A stretch of 64,000 bases of DNA from Aeromicrobium sp. Root495 (GTDB taxonomy: Bacteria > Actinomycetota > Actinomycetes > Propionibacteriales > Nocardioidaceae): assembly GCF_001426755.1 (NCBI RefSeq), contig NZ_LMFJ01000002.1, forward strand, positions 233,498 through 297,497. The letters are read 5' to 3'. The notes below the pieces were generated by a model that saw nothing but the letters and a program-made list of their open reading frames with translations, ran no database searches and had not been told where the DNA came from. The position numbers and the translations under genes are program-made. Shown piece after piece: positions 1 to 8,335 of this stretch. Position 1 is the first letter of the stretch, and each line of letters opens with the position of its first letter.

Positions 1-15
1 CCGGCGGTCGTCAGG

Positions 16-2850
16 TCAGCCGGTGTTGCGCAGTCCCGCGGCGATGCCGTTGATCGTGAGCAGGAGCGCTCGCTCCAGGTCGGGGTCCGGCTCCTCCACG
101 GCTCGTGCCCGACGCAGCAGCGAGACCTGCAGCGCGTGCAGAGGGGCGAGGTAGCGGTCGCGCAGCTCGAGCGTCCGGCGCAGCACCGGAGCCGATCCGA
201 GCAGCTCGTCCTCACCCGTCACCCTCAGCACCTGCTCCACCGTGCGCTCGTGCTCGGCTCGGATCTGGTCGAACAGTCCCGACGCCTCCTTCGGCACGAG
301 GGCGCCCACGTACTCCGCGGCGATGCTGAGGTCGGTCTTGCTGAGCGTCATCTGGACGTTGGAGAGGAAGGTGCGGAAGAACGCCCACGAGCCGTACATC
401 TCCTGCAGGGTCTCGCCGCGCCCGTCCTCGAACGCGGCGGCCAGGCCCGAGCCCACGCCGTACCAGCCGGGCAGGATGATGCGGCTCTGCGTCCAGCCGA
501 ACACCCAGGGGATGGCCCGCAGGTCGTCGAGGCCCCCCGCGCCGCCGGGCCGCTTGGCGGGCCGCGAGCCGATGTTCATCTTGCCCAGCTCGTCGACCGG
601 GGTGGCGGCCACGAAGAACGGCACGAGCGCGTCGTCGCGCACCAGGGCCCGGTAGGTGGTCTGGCCCTGCTGGGCCACGAGGTCCATGGTGGCGTTCCAC
701 CCGTCGAGCACGTCAGCCGGCAGCAACGACGTGCGGTGCAGGGCCGACGCCTCCAGCACCGCGGCCAGGGCGGCCTCGAGGTTGAGCCGACCGAGGCCGG
801 GCAGCGCGTACTTGTCGGAGATGACCTCGCCCTGCTCCGTGATCTTGATGGCCCCGGTGAGGCTCCCGTAGGGCTGGGACATGATCGCCTCGGCCGTGGG
901 TCCGCCACCGCGGCCGGTGGACCCACCGCGGCCGTGGAAGAGCCGCAGCTCCACCCCGTGCTTCCGGGCGACGTCACGGAGCTGACGCTGGGCCCGGTGC
1001 ACCTGCCACTGCGACGCCGCGATGCCCGCGTCCTTCGAGGAGTCCGAGTAGCCGAGCATGATCTCCTGCACGTCGCCCCGCGCCTTCACGACCCGGCGGT
1101 AGGCCGGGTCGGACAGCAGGGCGTCGAGGAGCGGACCGGCGGACTCCAGCTCGGCCACGGTCTCGAAGAGCGGGGCGAAGCCGATGCGCGCCGTGGCCTC
1201 CGACGTCTCGGTCCCGGGGTCCACGAGGCCCACCTCGCGCGCCAGCACCACCACGGCGAACAGGTCGTCGATGTCGTGGGTCATGGAGACGATGTAGGTC
1301 TCGATGACGTCGGGACCGTAGCTGTCGAGCGCCGTGCGGATGGTGCCCATGAGGTCGAGCGACGCGGTGGCCGCCTCCCCCCAGGTCTGGCTCCCGGCGG
1401 ACCCGGTGAGGGGGCGCCGCGAGGCCATCTCGCGCGACAGCAGCTCGATCCGCTCGGGTCGCCCCAGGTCGGCGTACGGCCCGTCGAGCTCTCCGAGGCG
1501 GTCGAAGAGCTCGGCCAGCGCGGCGTGGTGCTTGCCGCTGTGCTCGCGGACGTCCATCGTGGCCAGCCCGGCGCCGAACGCGACGGCCGTGCGGATGAGG
1601 CGAAGGATGGCGCCGTCCCCCGTCAGCGCGTCGCCCGCGGCGAGCATCGACTCGCGCACGAGCGTGAGGTCACGCAGGAGCTCGTCGAAGCCGAGGTAGT
1701 CGCGGCCGGGCTCGTGCGGGGTGTCGTTGACGAGGCGGTCGCGGGTGCGCAGGAGCCGGACGCGCACGAAGCTCAGCTTGAGCCGGTAGGGCTCGTCGGC
1801 GTTGAGCCGTCGGATGCTCTCCCACGTGATGGGCAGCGCGACGGCGTCGGCCTCGAGGCTCTCCCGCAGCTCGGCGCTGGCCGCGACCACCCGGGTCGAG
1901 GCCGTCATCTCGGTGAGGATCTCCTCCACGAGCTCGACGAGCTCACCGAGGCCCGACGTGTGCTGCAGCCTCAGGATCTCCAGCGTCACGCCAGGGGTGA
2001 CGTTGGGGTTGCCGTCGCGGTCGCCGCCGGCCCACGTCCCGAAGCGCAGGGGTCTCGCCGTGGCGGGCATCGCCACGCCGATGGTCCCGAGCTGGCGGTC
2101 CAGCTCCTCGAGCAGGTCGGGCACGACCTCCGTGGCGATGGAGCGCAGGTAGTAGACGGCCGTGCGGGCCTCGTCGCTCGGATCGGGACGCACGACCCGC
2201 AGCTCGTCGGTCTGCCACAGCAGCTCCACGAGCTCGGCCAGGCGCCGTTCGTCGCGTGGGGCCATCGAGACCGGCCGCCGGGGGTCCTCGAGGTCCTGGA
2301 CGGTCTCGGCGACCTTGCGCAGGAGCCGCAGCACGGTGCGTCGGCTGGCCTCCGTGGGGTGGGCCGTGAAGACCGGGCGGTACTCGACGCGCTCGAGGAC
2401 CGACGTCAGCAGCTCGCGGTCGAGGCTGCCCTCGTCGAGGGCGGCCGCGATGCGGCCGATGGTGCCGGCGAGGGGTCCCTCGCCTCCGCTCTGCTCCTGC
2501 CAGCGGTGCAGCTGCTCGGTGATGTTCACGAGCTGGAAGTAGCCGGTGAAGGCCCGCGCCAGGACCACGGCGGTGGCGGGGTCGGTGGCGTCGAGCACGG
2601 CGTGGAGGTCGGCGTCGTCGGGCTGCCGGGCGAGTCGGCGAACCCGCTCGACGAGCTCGAGGAGCTCGGGCCCCTCGTGTCGCTCGAGCGCCTCGCCCCA
2701 CAGCGTCGTGAGCTGGCGCACCGACGCCCGGAGCGACGTCAGCTGCTCGTCGGACGAGACCGCGCCCGCAAACCGTGCCGCGTCGGGCTCACGCCGGTCG
2801 GCCTCCAGGATCTCCTGGGTCGTGCGGGCAGGCTTCGACGCGGATGTCAT
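16..2850 (-). CDS. ppc: Phosphoenolpyruvate carboxylase
   Basis: Phosphoenolpyruvate carboxylase makes oxaloacetate from PEP and bicarbonate to refill the TCA cycle in the cytoplasm. The 944-residue protein has the family length. It shows the catalytic-histidine motif [11 protein letters not shown] (His near residue 164), the glycine-rich [15 protein letters not shown] loop, [11 protein letters not shown] and the conserved C-terminus ending in RNTG. It starts with ATG at 2850, head to head with ugd across 120 bases. A -10-like CAGACT (2858-2863) lies 7 nt before the ATG, so the transcript may be leaderless, but this element deviates from TANNNT. With pckG nearby on the same strand, the window holds both directions of the PEP-oxaloacetate node. 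Identification is secure. Confidence 0.97.
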   Translation of the reverse strand: MTSASKPARTTQEILEADRREPDAARFAGAVSSDEQLTSLRASVRQLTTLWGEALERHEGPELLELVERVRRLARQPDDADLHAVLDATDPATAVVLARAFTGYFQLVNITEQLHRWQEQSGGEGPLAGTIGRIAAALDEGSLDRELLTSVLERVEYRPVFTAHPTEASRRTVLRLLRKVAETVQDLEDPRRPVSMAPRDERRLAELVELLWQTDELRVVRPDPSDEARTAVYYLRSIATEVVPDLLEELDRQLGTIGVAMPATARPLRFGTWAGGDRDGNPNVTPGVTLEILRLQHTSGLGELVELVEEILTEMTASTRVVAASAELRESLEADAVALPITWESIRRLNADEPYRLKLSFVRVRLLRTRDRLVNDTPHEPGRDYLGFDELLRDLTLVRESMLAAGDALTGDGAILRLIRTAVAFGAGLATMDVREHSGKHHAALAELFDRLGELDGPYADLGRPERIELLSREMASRRPLTGSAGSQTWGEAATASLDLMGTIRTALDSYGPDVIETYIVSMTHDIDDLFAVVVLAREVGLVDPGTETSEATARIGFAPLFETVAELESAGPLLDALLSDPAYRRVVKARGDVQEIMLGYSDSSKDAGIAASQWQVHRAQRQLRDVARKHGVELRLFHGRGGSTGRGGGPTAEAIMSQPYGSLTGAIKITEQGEVISDKYALPGLGRLNLEAALAAVLEASALHRTSLLPADVLDGWNATMDLVAQQGQTTYRALVRDDALVPFFVAATPVDELGKMNIGSRPAKRPGGAGGLDDLRAIPWVFGWTQSRIILPGWYGVGSGLAAAFEDGRGETLQEMYGSWAFFRTFLSNVQMTLSKTDLSIAAEYVGALVPKEASGLFDQIRAEHERTVEQVLRVTGEDELLGSAPVLRRTLELRDRYLAPLHALQVSLLRRARAVEEPDPDLERALLLTINGIAAGLRNTG

Positions 2851-2958
2851 GACAAACAGTCTGCCGGTTCACCGTTTCACGCACGTGTCCGCCGGGGCGT
2901 CGTCCCACAGGGTGAGCGACGCCACCTCGTTCCGTCGTCCGCTGCGGTCCGCCGCGGA

Positions 2959-2964
2959 TACGCT
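2959..2964 (+). promoter_or_regulatory. -10 element for ugd (leaderless)
   Basis: TACGCT lies exactly 6 nt before the ugd ATG. This places the predicted transcription start at the A of the start codon. No Shine-Dalgarno is visible. Confidence 0.6.
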
Positions 2965-2970
2965 TCCCGC

Positions 2971-4137
2971 ATGAGGATCGCGGTCGCTGGCACGGGGTAC
3001 GTCGGACTCTCCAACGCAGTGCTGCTCGCCCAGCACCACACCGTCGTGGCGGTCGACATCGACGCCGACAAGGTCGCGCTGGTCAACCAGCGCCACTCCC
3101 CCATCGAGGACACCGAGCTCGAGGACTACCTCGCGAACCACGAGCTCGACCTCACCGCCACGCTCGACAAGGCCGCCGCGTACAGCGACGCCCAGGTGGT
3201 CGTCATCGCCACGCCCACCGACTACGACGTGAAGTCCAACTACTTCAACACGTCGTCCGTCGAGTCGGTCGTCCGCGACGTCCTCGCGGTCAACACGTCG
3301 GCCACCATCGTCGTGAAGTCAACCGTCCCGGTGGGCTTCACCGCCGGGCTGCAGGCCGAGCACCCCGAGGCCACGATCATCTTCTCGCCGGAGTTCCTCC
3401 GCGAGGGCCGCGCGCTCTACGACAACCTGCACCCCTCGCGCATCGTCGTCGGCTCCGACACCCCCGCGGGCCACCAGTTCGCCGCACTCCTCAGCGAGGC
3501 CGCGCTCGACGACGACGTCCCGGTCCTCTTCACCGGGTCCACCGAGGCCGAGGCCATCAAGCTCTTCGCCAACACCTACCTCGCCCTGCGCGTGGCGTAC
3601 TTCAACGAGCTCGACACCTACGCTGCCTCCCACGGCCTCGACAGCCGCCAGGTCATCGAGGGCGTCGGCCTGGACCCGCGCATCGGCTCGCACTACAACA
3701 ACCCGTCGTTCGGCTACGGCGGCTACTGCCTGCCCAAGGACACCAAGCAGCTGCAGGCCAACTACCAGGACGTCCCGCAGAACCTGATCAGCGCCATCGT
3801 CGACTCCAACACGACGCGCAAGGACTTCATCGCGGCCGACATCCTGCGCCGCTCGCCCCAGACCGTCGGCATCTACCGGCTCGTCATGAAGTCGGGGTCG
3901 GACAACTTCCGCGCCTCCTCCATCCAGGGCGTCATGAAGCGGCTCAAGGCCAAGGGCGTCGAGGTCATCGTCCACGAGCCCGTGCTGGAGGAGTCGACCT
4001 TCTTCAACTCCGACGTCGTCAACGACCTCGACGACTTCAAGAGCCGCTCCGACGTGATCATCGCGAACCGTCGGACCGACGTGCTCGCCGACGTGGCCGA
4101 CAAGGTCTACACCCGCGACATCTACGGCCGCGACTGA
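2971..4137 (+). CDS. ugd: UDP-glucose 6-dehydrogenase
   Basis: This cytoplasmic enzyme oxidises UDP-glucose to UDP-glucuronate with two NAD+, supplying uronic acid for envelope polysaccharides. The protein has 388 residues, the same length as E. coli Ugd. It has the N-terminal Rossmann motif GTGYVGLSN, the family motifs TPTDYD and [16 protein letters not shown], and the active-site cysteine in [11 protein letters not shown] (Cys253). The reading frame stays open far upstream, but only the ATG at 2971 begins with the dehydrogenase fold, and it has a -10 element 6 nt upstream. A related nucleotide-sugar dehydrogenase specificity cannot be excluded from sequence alone. The gene is convergent with arsR/pckG, with a long inverted repeat between them. 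Confidence 0.93.
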   Translation: MRIAVAGTGYVGLSNAVLLAQHHTVVAVDIDADKVALVNQRHSPIEDTELEDYLANHELDLTATLDKAAAYSDAQVVVIATPTDYDVKSNYFNTSSVESVVRDVLAVNTSATIVVKSTVPVGFTAGLQAEHPEATIIFSPEFLREGRALYDNLHPSRIVVGSDTPAGHQFAALLSEAALDDDVPVLFTGSTEAEAIKLFANTYLALRVAYFNELDTYAASHGLDSRQVIEGVGLDPRIGSHYNNPSFGYGGYCLPKDTKQLQANYQDVPQNLISAIVDSNTTRKDFIAADILRRSPQTVGIYRLVMKSGSDNFRASSIQGVMKRLKAKGVEVIVHEPVLEESTFFNSDVVNDLDDFKSRSDVIIANRRTDVLADVADKVYTRDIYGRD

Positions 4138-4152
4138 CCCGTCCTACGAGAA

Positions 4153-4203
4153 GTGCGGCCCCATGCACCGTTCTCGAAGGAGAGACGGTGCATGGGGCCG
4201 CAC
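4153..4203. repeat. Intergenic inverted repeat, family B copy 1
   Basis: Perfect 19-bp arms (4153-4171 and 4185-4203) flank a 13-nt centre between the convergent ugd and arsR genes. The arms carry the core TGCGGCCCCATGCACC. A second, longer copy with the related core TGCGGCTCCATCCACC lies at 34105-34177, also at a convergent junction. The likely role is a bidirectional terminator, and the shared sequence suggests a repeat family. Confidence 0.75.
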
Positions 4204-4221
4204 AACGTGTGGTGGTGCTTG

Positions 4222-4533
4222 CTAGCCGGCGGCGCGGACGTCCTGGGCCGCGGCCAGGATGCGGCGACTGGAGTGCAGCAGGTTCACGACGTCGGGCGTG
4301 CCCAGCGTGTAGACCACGGCCGTGCCCTCACGGCTCGACGTCACCAGTCCGGCGCGACGCAGGACGGCCAGCTGCTGGGAGAGGCTCGAGGACTCGATGG
4401 CGAGGTCGGCGAGGATCTCCCGGACGGGCTTGGGCCCGTCCTGCAGCAGCTCGAGCACCCGGATGCGCACCGGGTGCCCGAGCGTGCGGAACAGCTCGGC
4501 CTTGGCCTGGTTCAGCGGCTGGCCGGAGGTCAC
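4222..4533 (-). CDS. ArsR-family winged-helix regulator
   Basis: A 103-residue protein with the ArsR/SmtB helix-turn-helix fold: LGHPVRIRVLELL, the recognition region SSSLSQQLAVLRRAGLV and the wing REGTAVVYTL. It has no cysteine, so the classic thiol metal sites are absent and the ligand is unknown. The GTG start at 4533 overlaps the pckG stop codon (GTGA), so it is translated from the pckG transcript by coupling. This pairing suggests a regulator linked to gluconeogenic metabolism, possibly of its own operon, but no target can be read from the sequence. The longer open frame upstream lies inside pckG and was rejected as start. Confidence 0.88.
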   Translation of the reverse strand: MTSGQPLNQAKAELFRTLGHPVRIRVLELLQDGPKPVREILADLAIESSSLSQQLAVLRRAGLVTSSREGTAVVYTLGTPDVVNLLHSSRRILAAAQDVRAAG

Positions 4534-6371
4534 TCGCCGGCAGCGTCCAGAGCTGCCGCGACGCGACGGTGGGCCTCCCAGATGGCCTCCGGGACGTTGT
4601 CGAACCCGGCGAGGTGCTTCTCGCGGAAGCTCATCTCCTGGCGCCACCGGTTGTTGTCGATCGACAGGATCGTGTTGAGGTCGTCCTCGTCGATGTCGAG
4701 CCCGTCGAGGTTGAGCTCGGACTTCTTGGGCAGGACGCCGACGGGCGTCTCGACACCCTCGACCTCACCGTTCTTGTACTGGACGAGCCACAGGAGCGGA
4801 CGCAGGTTCTCGCGGTAGCCGGGCCACAGGAAGCGACCGTCGTCGCCGCGCTGGAACCAGTTGACGTGGGCGAAGATGGGCTGGTCCGTGGCGGCACCGA
4901 TGATCTTGAGCCAGTGAGCGGCGTAGTGGCCCTCGGGGTAGCTCATGAACGGACGCATCGACATGGGGTCGTAGCGCAGCTGACCCTCCACGCCCTCGGC
5001 CGCGAACGTGGCCTCGGCGCCGAGCGTCAGGCCGTCGTAGACGCCCTCGGCCAGGTCGTTGATGGCCCGGACGAGCGGCTCGCGGTCACGCGTACGGCCA
5101 CCGAAGATGATCGCGTCGACGGGGACGCCCGCCGGGTCGTCGTAGTTGTCGGCCACGTTGGGCACCTGGGCCAGGCTCGTGGTGAACCGGCTGTTGGGGT
5201 GCGCCCACGGGGCGTCGGCGTCCTCGGGGGCGCGGTCGGCGATGACGTCGCCCTTCCAGTCCTCCCAGCCGTCGAGATCGGCGGGCTTCTCCTTGGTCTT
5301 GCCCTCCCACCACACCTCCTGCGTCTTGGGGTTGTAGGCGATGTTGGTGAAGATGGCGCCCGAGCCCGAGTCGATGGAGTGCAGCGCGGTGGGGTTGGTG
5401 GCCTCGTTGGTGTCCTTGGCCACGCCGAAGACGCCGTTCTCGGGGTTGAACGCGTAGATGCGTCCGTCGTCGGGGTTGGCCCACAGCCACGCGATGTCGT
5501 CGCCGTAGAACTCGACGTGGTACCGGTCGCCCAGGGCGTCGGGGGCCAGCGTCATGGCGAGGTTGGTCTTGCCCGACGCCGACGGGAAGCCACCCGCGAC
5601 GTGGTAGCGCTTGCCGGTCTCCTTGTCGGTGATGCCGAGCAGCATGAACTGCTCCGACAGGAACTCACCGGAGGCCCAGCCGTCGTACGCGGCCTGGCGC
5701 AGGCCGTGCGCGATCTTGCCGAGCAGGGCGTTTCCGCCGTAGGAGGAGCCGAAGTGCAGGATGGTGCGCTCGTCGGCGACGGTCACGAAGTAGCGAGCGT
5801 CGTCGGGGGTGCCGTGACCCAGGTTCTCCAGGTCGCCGGTCACGTGGACGGCGCGCACGAAGCTGTTGGGGTCCTTGAGCTCGTTGATGTAGTCGACGCC
5901 CACGCGTGCCATGCGGATCATGTGCAGCACGACGGTGCGGGTGTCGGTGAGCTCGACGCCGGCAGCGAACTTCTCCAGCGGCGAGTTCCGCGGTGCCATG
6001 AGGTACGGCACGACGTACATGGTCTTGCCGGCGGAAGCGCCGCGCATCTTGCCCTCGAGGAGGGGCTTCATCTCCGAGGCGGGGCGCCAGTTGTTGTACG
6101 CGCCGGCGTCGTCGGGGTTGCTCGTGGCGACGATCGTCCGCTCCTCGGAGCGGGCGGTGTCCTTGTGGTAGCTGCGGGAGTAGTAACGACCCTCGCCTGC
6201 GGGGAGGAGCTCCCCGGCGTCGAGCGCTTCCTGGACCAGTCGAGCGTCGTCCGAGGCGTTGACCACCTCGATCCGCTCGGCTCCCGTCAGGTCGGCGTAG
6301 TACTGCACGTACTCGCGCACGTGCGGGTTGGTGAGTCCGGCCTGGTCGAGCGCTGCCTGCACATCTGCCAT
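4530..6371 (-). CDS. pckG: Phosphoenolpyruvate carboxykinase (GTP)
   Basis: The enzyme converts oxaloacetate plus GTP to PEP plus CO2, the entry step of gluconeogenesis. The protein has 613 residues, typical of the GTP class. It shows the P-loop GGFPSASGKTN (260-270), FNPENGVFGVA and FGGRTRDREPLV. The start is the ATG at 6371, with GAGAGG about 10 nt upstream; the frame extends further but without family sequence. Oddity: the usual P-loop is FPSACGKTN, and its hyper-reactive cysteine is serine here (TCG codon). Mn/GTP-binding residues otherwise look intact. It is followed by a GTGA-coupled ArsR gene. Function is confident from fold and length; the consequence of the Ser substitution is unknown. 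Confidence 0.95.
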   Translation of the reverse strand: MADVQAALDQAGLTNPHVREYVQYYADLTGAERIEVVNASDDARLVQEALDAGELLPAGEGRYYSRSYHKDTARSEERTIVATSNPDDAGAYNNWRPASEMKPLLEGKMRGASAGKTMYVVPYLMAPRNSPLEKFAAGVELTDTRTVVLHMIRMARVGVDYINELKDPNSFVRAVHVTGDLENLGHGTPDDARYFVTVADERTILHFGSSYGGNALLGKIAHGLRQAAYDGWASGEFLSEQFMLLGITDKETGKRYHVAGGFPSASGKTNLAMTLAPDALGDRYHVEFYGDDIAWLWANPDDGRIYAFNPENGVFGVAKDTNEATNPTALHSIDSGSGAIFTNIAYNPKTQEVWWEGKTKEKPADLDGWEDWKGDVIADRAPEDADAPWAHPNSRFTTSLAQVPNVADNYDDPAGVPVDAIIFGGRTRDREPLVRAINDLAEGVYDGLTLGAEATFAAEGVEGQLRYDPMSMRPFMSYPEGHYAAHWLKIIGAATDQPIFAHVNWFQRGDDGRFLWPGYRENLRPLLWLVQYKNGEVEGVETPVGVLPKKSELNLDGLDIDEDDLNTILSIDNNRWRQEMSFREKHLAGFDNVPEAIWEAHRRVAAALDAAGE

Positions 6372-6537
6372 GGTCTGGGTGTTCCTCTCGTTGTCGGCGC
6401 GCCTCACGCCGATTTTTGGGCACGCTACACGAGTTGAAGAATGTTTCATGGCCCGGGTGAACGATCGGGTCCGGGACGAGACATGCCTCACACGAGCCGC
6501 TCTATTTGGCTTGGCACACAACAAATTTGCTGAAATG

Positions 6538-8304
6538 TCAGGACATCTTGGTGAGGCGCCTCGCGAGGCGGCGCCAGCCCGGTGCGAGGTCGAGGTCGGC
6601 GATGCGCACGTGGTGGGCGCTGTTCTCCCACGTCACCTCGAGCCTCACGCGGGGCTGCCGGGCCCCCGGGAGGACCTCGGCGAGGTCGACCGATCCCGTG
6701 ACCCGGTAGAGGTCCTCACCCTGCGCCGACACCTCGAGCGGGAGGTCCACGAGCTCGTCGCGGTCGGGGCTCCAGGCCTGCCAGCGGAGGCTGGGTCCGT
6801 CGCCGGGACGCGGCGCACGCGAGGCGTCGAGCTGGACCGTGCCGTCGAGGGTCACGACGCTTCCCCGCACGTGGACCCCCTCCACCCGGACGTCGCCGAT
6901 CCGGACGCGGCGATCCGCTCGCTCGGCGGCGTCGGCGACGGCGCGGGCCCAGTCGCCGAGGAAGCGGTCGTGACCGTGGGCGAGAGCCGTCGCGCGGGCA
7001 CCCTCACGGAGCCGCTCCAGCCGGTCGCGGTCGTGGAGGAGCGCGACGGTCTCGGCGGCGACTGCCTCGACGTCCCCGGCAGGGACGAGCACGCCGTTGG
7101 TCTCGTCGACCTGCTCGCGCGGCCCGTACTTCACGTCCACCGCGACGACGGGGCAGCCGCGGGCCATCCCCTCGAGCGTCGAGAGCGGGTAGCCCTCGAA
7201 GTCGCTCGTGAGCCAGCCGAGGTCGGCGGTCCACCAGGCGTCGCGCGCGGCGGGTTCGAAGCCGTGGAACGTGACGGCGTCCGCCACCTCGAGGTCGGTG
7301 GCGAGGGCCTTCAGCTCCGCCAGCTGGGGGCCGTCGCCATAGATCTCGAGCGTCGCCCCGGGCACCTGGGTCTGCACGAGGGCGAAGGCCGAGAGCGCCC
7401 GGTCGAGGCGCTTCTGCTGCTCGAGCCGCGCCGTCATGACGATCCGGCCCGTCACACGCTGCGGTGGGGTGTCGGGGACGGGAGGCGTCTCGACCGGGTT
7501 GGGCACGACGTAGAGGTTGCTCGTGCGGCCGTAGCGCCGGGCCACGTCCTCGCGCTGGCGCTCGGTCAGGCTCATGAGCCCGCCGTAGCGGCCGATCGAG
7601 TCCATGGACGGGCGGTACGTCGCGCTCACCCCGGAGTGCCAGCTCCTCGATCCCGCCGAGAGATGAGGGTTGTGCATCTGGTGCATCACGAGGAACCGCT
7701 CGTCCAGCTGGCACAGCTCCTGCGCCACGAACCTGCTGTCGCTCAGGAGGAACACCCGCTCCGCGTCGCCAGCCAGCTGCTCGGTCCACCAGCGCCACAG
7801 ACCGCCGAGGCCGTCCCAGCGCTCGACGACGTTCTCGTCCCGATCGATCAGGTAGGTGAGACCGATGGGGTCGTCGGGCGCGGTGCGGGCGTACCTGCTG
7901 CCGTCGGGGCGGAGGTAGTCCCACGCCACCTCGATGTCGCCGGCGTACCAGCGCCGACGCCAGGCGTAGCCGTCCGCCACGTCGTCGACGGAGGAGTCGC
8001 CCACGCGGGGCAGGCGGCGGGTGCCGACTCCGGTGTCGATCACCCGCAGCTCCTCGTGCAGGTTGAGCAGCCGGCTCTGCGGCAGGAGGCGCCCGTCGGC
8101 CAGGAGCGTCGCGCGGACGGCGTCGTAGCTGGGCACCGGGTTGTAGGTGACGAGCGGGAGGTCGATCCCCGTGTGCTGCAGGAAGAGCCGGTGGCGCAGG
8201 AGCGTCAGGCGCGTCTGTCCGCCGGCCTCCGGCCGGATGTTCCCGATGACGGAGAGGTAGCGGGCCTCGGAGGGGAACACGGACACCGTCATGGCTGGCA
8301 TCAT
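6538..8304 (-). CDS. Family 4 (GT-B) glycosyltransferase, teichoic-acid type
   Basis: A protein of about 588 residues with a GT-B architecture. The donor-binding half contains TARLEQQKRLDRALSAF, EIYGDGP and the EX7E motif in SDFEGYPLSTLEGMARGCPV. It resembles poly(glycerol-phosphate) glucosyltransferases (TagE-like) and carries an extra C-terminal beta-rich region of roughly 120 residues. It probably decorates a wall teichoic acid or other surface polymer in the cytoplasm; the acceptor is unknown. Three closely spaced ATGs (8304, 8301, 8292) are possible starts, and none has a clear ribosome site. It is head to head with another glycosyltransferase only about 31 bases away. Confidence 0.8.
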   Translation of the reverse strand: MMPAMTVSVFPSEARYLSVIGNIRPEAGGQTRLTLLRHRLFLQHTGIDLPLVTYNPVPSYDAVRATLLADGRLLPQSRLLNLHEELRVIDTGVGTRRLPRVGDSSVDDVADGYAWRRRWYAGDIEVAWDYLRPDGSRYARTAPDDPIGLTYLIDRDENVVERWDGLGGLWRWWTEQLAGDAERVFLLSDSRFVAQELCQLDERFLVMHQMHNPHLSAGSRSWHSGVSATYRPSMDSIGRYGGLMSLTERQREDVARRYGRTSNLYVVPNPVETPPVPDTPPQRVTGRIVMTARLEQQKRLDRALSAFALVQTQVPGATLEIYGDGPQLAELKALATDLEVADAVTFHGFEPAARDAWWTADLGWLTSDFEGYPLSTLEGMARGCPVVAVDVKYGPREQVDETNGVLVPAGDVEAVAAETVALLHDRDRLERLREGARATALAHGHDRFLGDWARAVADAAERADRRVRIGDVRVEGVHVRGSVVTLDGTVQLDASRAPRPGDGPSLRWQAWSPDRDELVDLPLEVSAQGEDLYRVTGSVDLAEVLPGARQPRVRLEVTWENSAHHVRIADLDLAPGWRRLARRLTKMS

Positions 8305-8335
8305 AGGTCCGGCCCGAGGATGAGAGGTGTCGCCT

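Noticed and set aside
136..2970. Very long plus-strand open frame covering the ppc region
   Set aside because: It is antisense to ppc, which has all catalytic motifs; GC-rich coding sequence leaves opposite frames open. Only the part from 2971 (ugd) is real.
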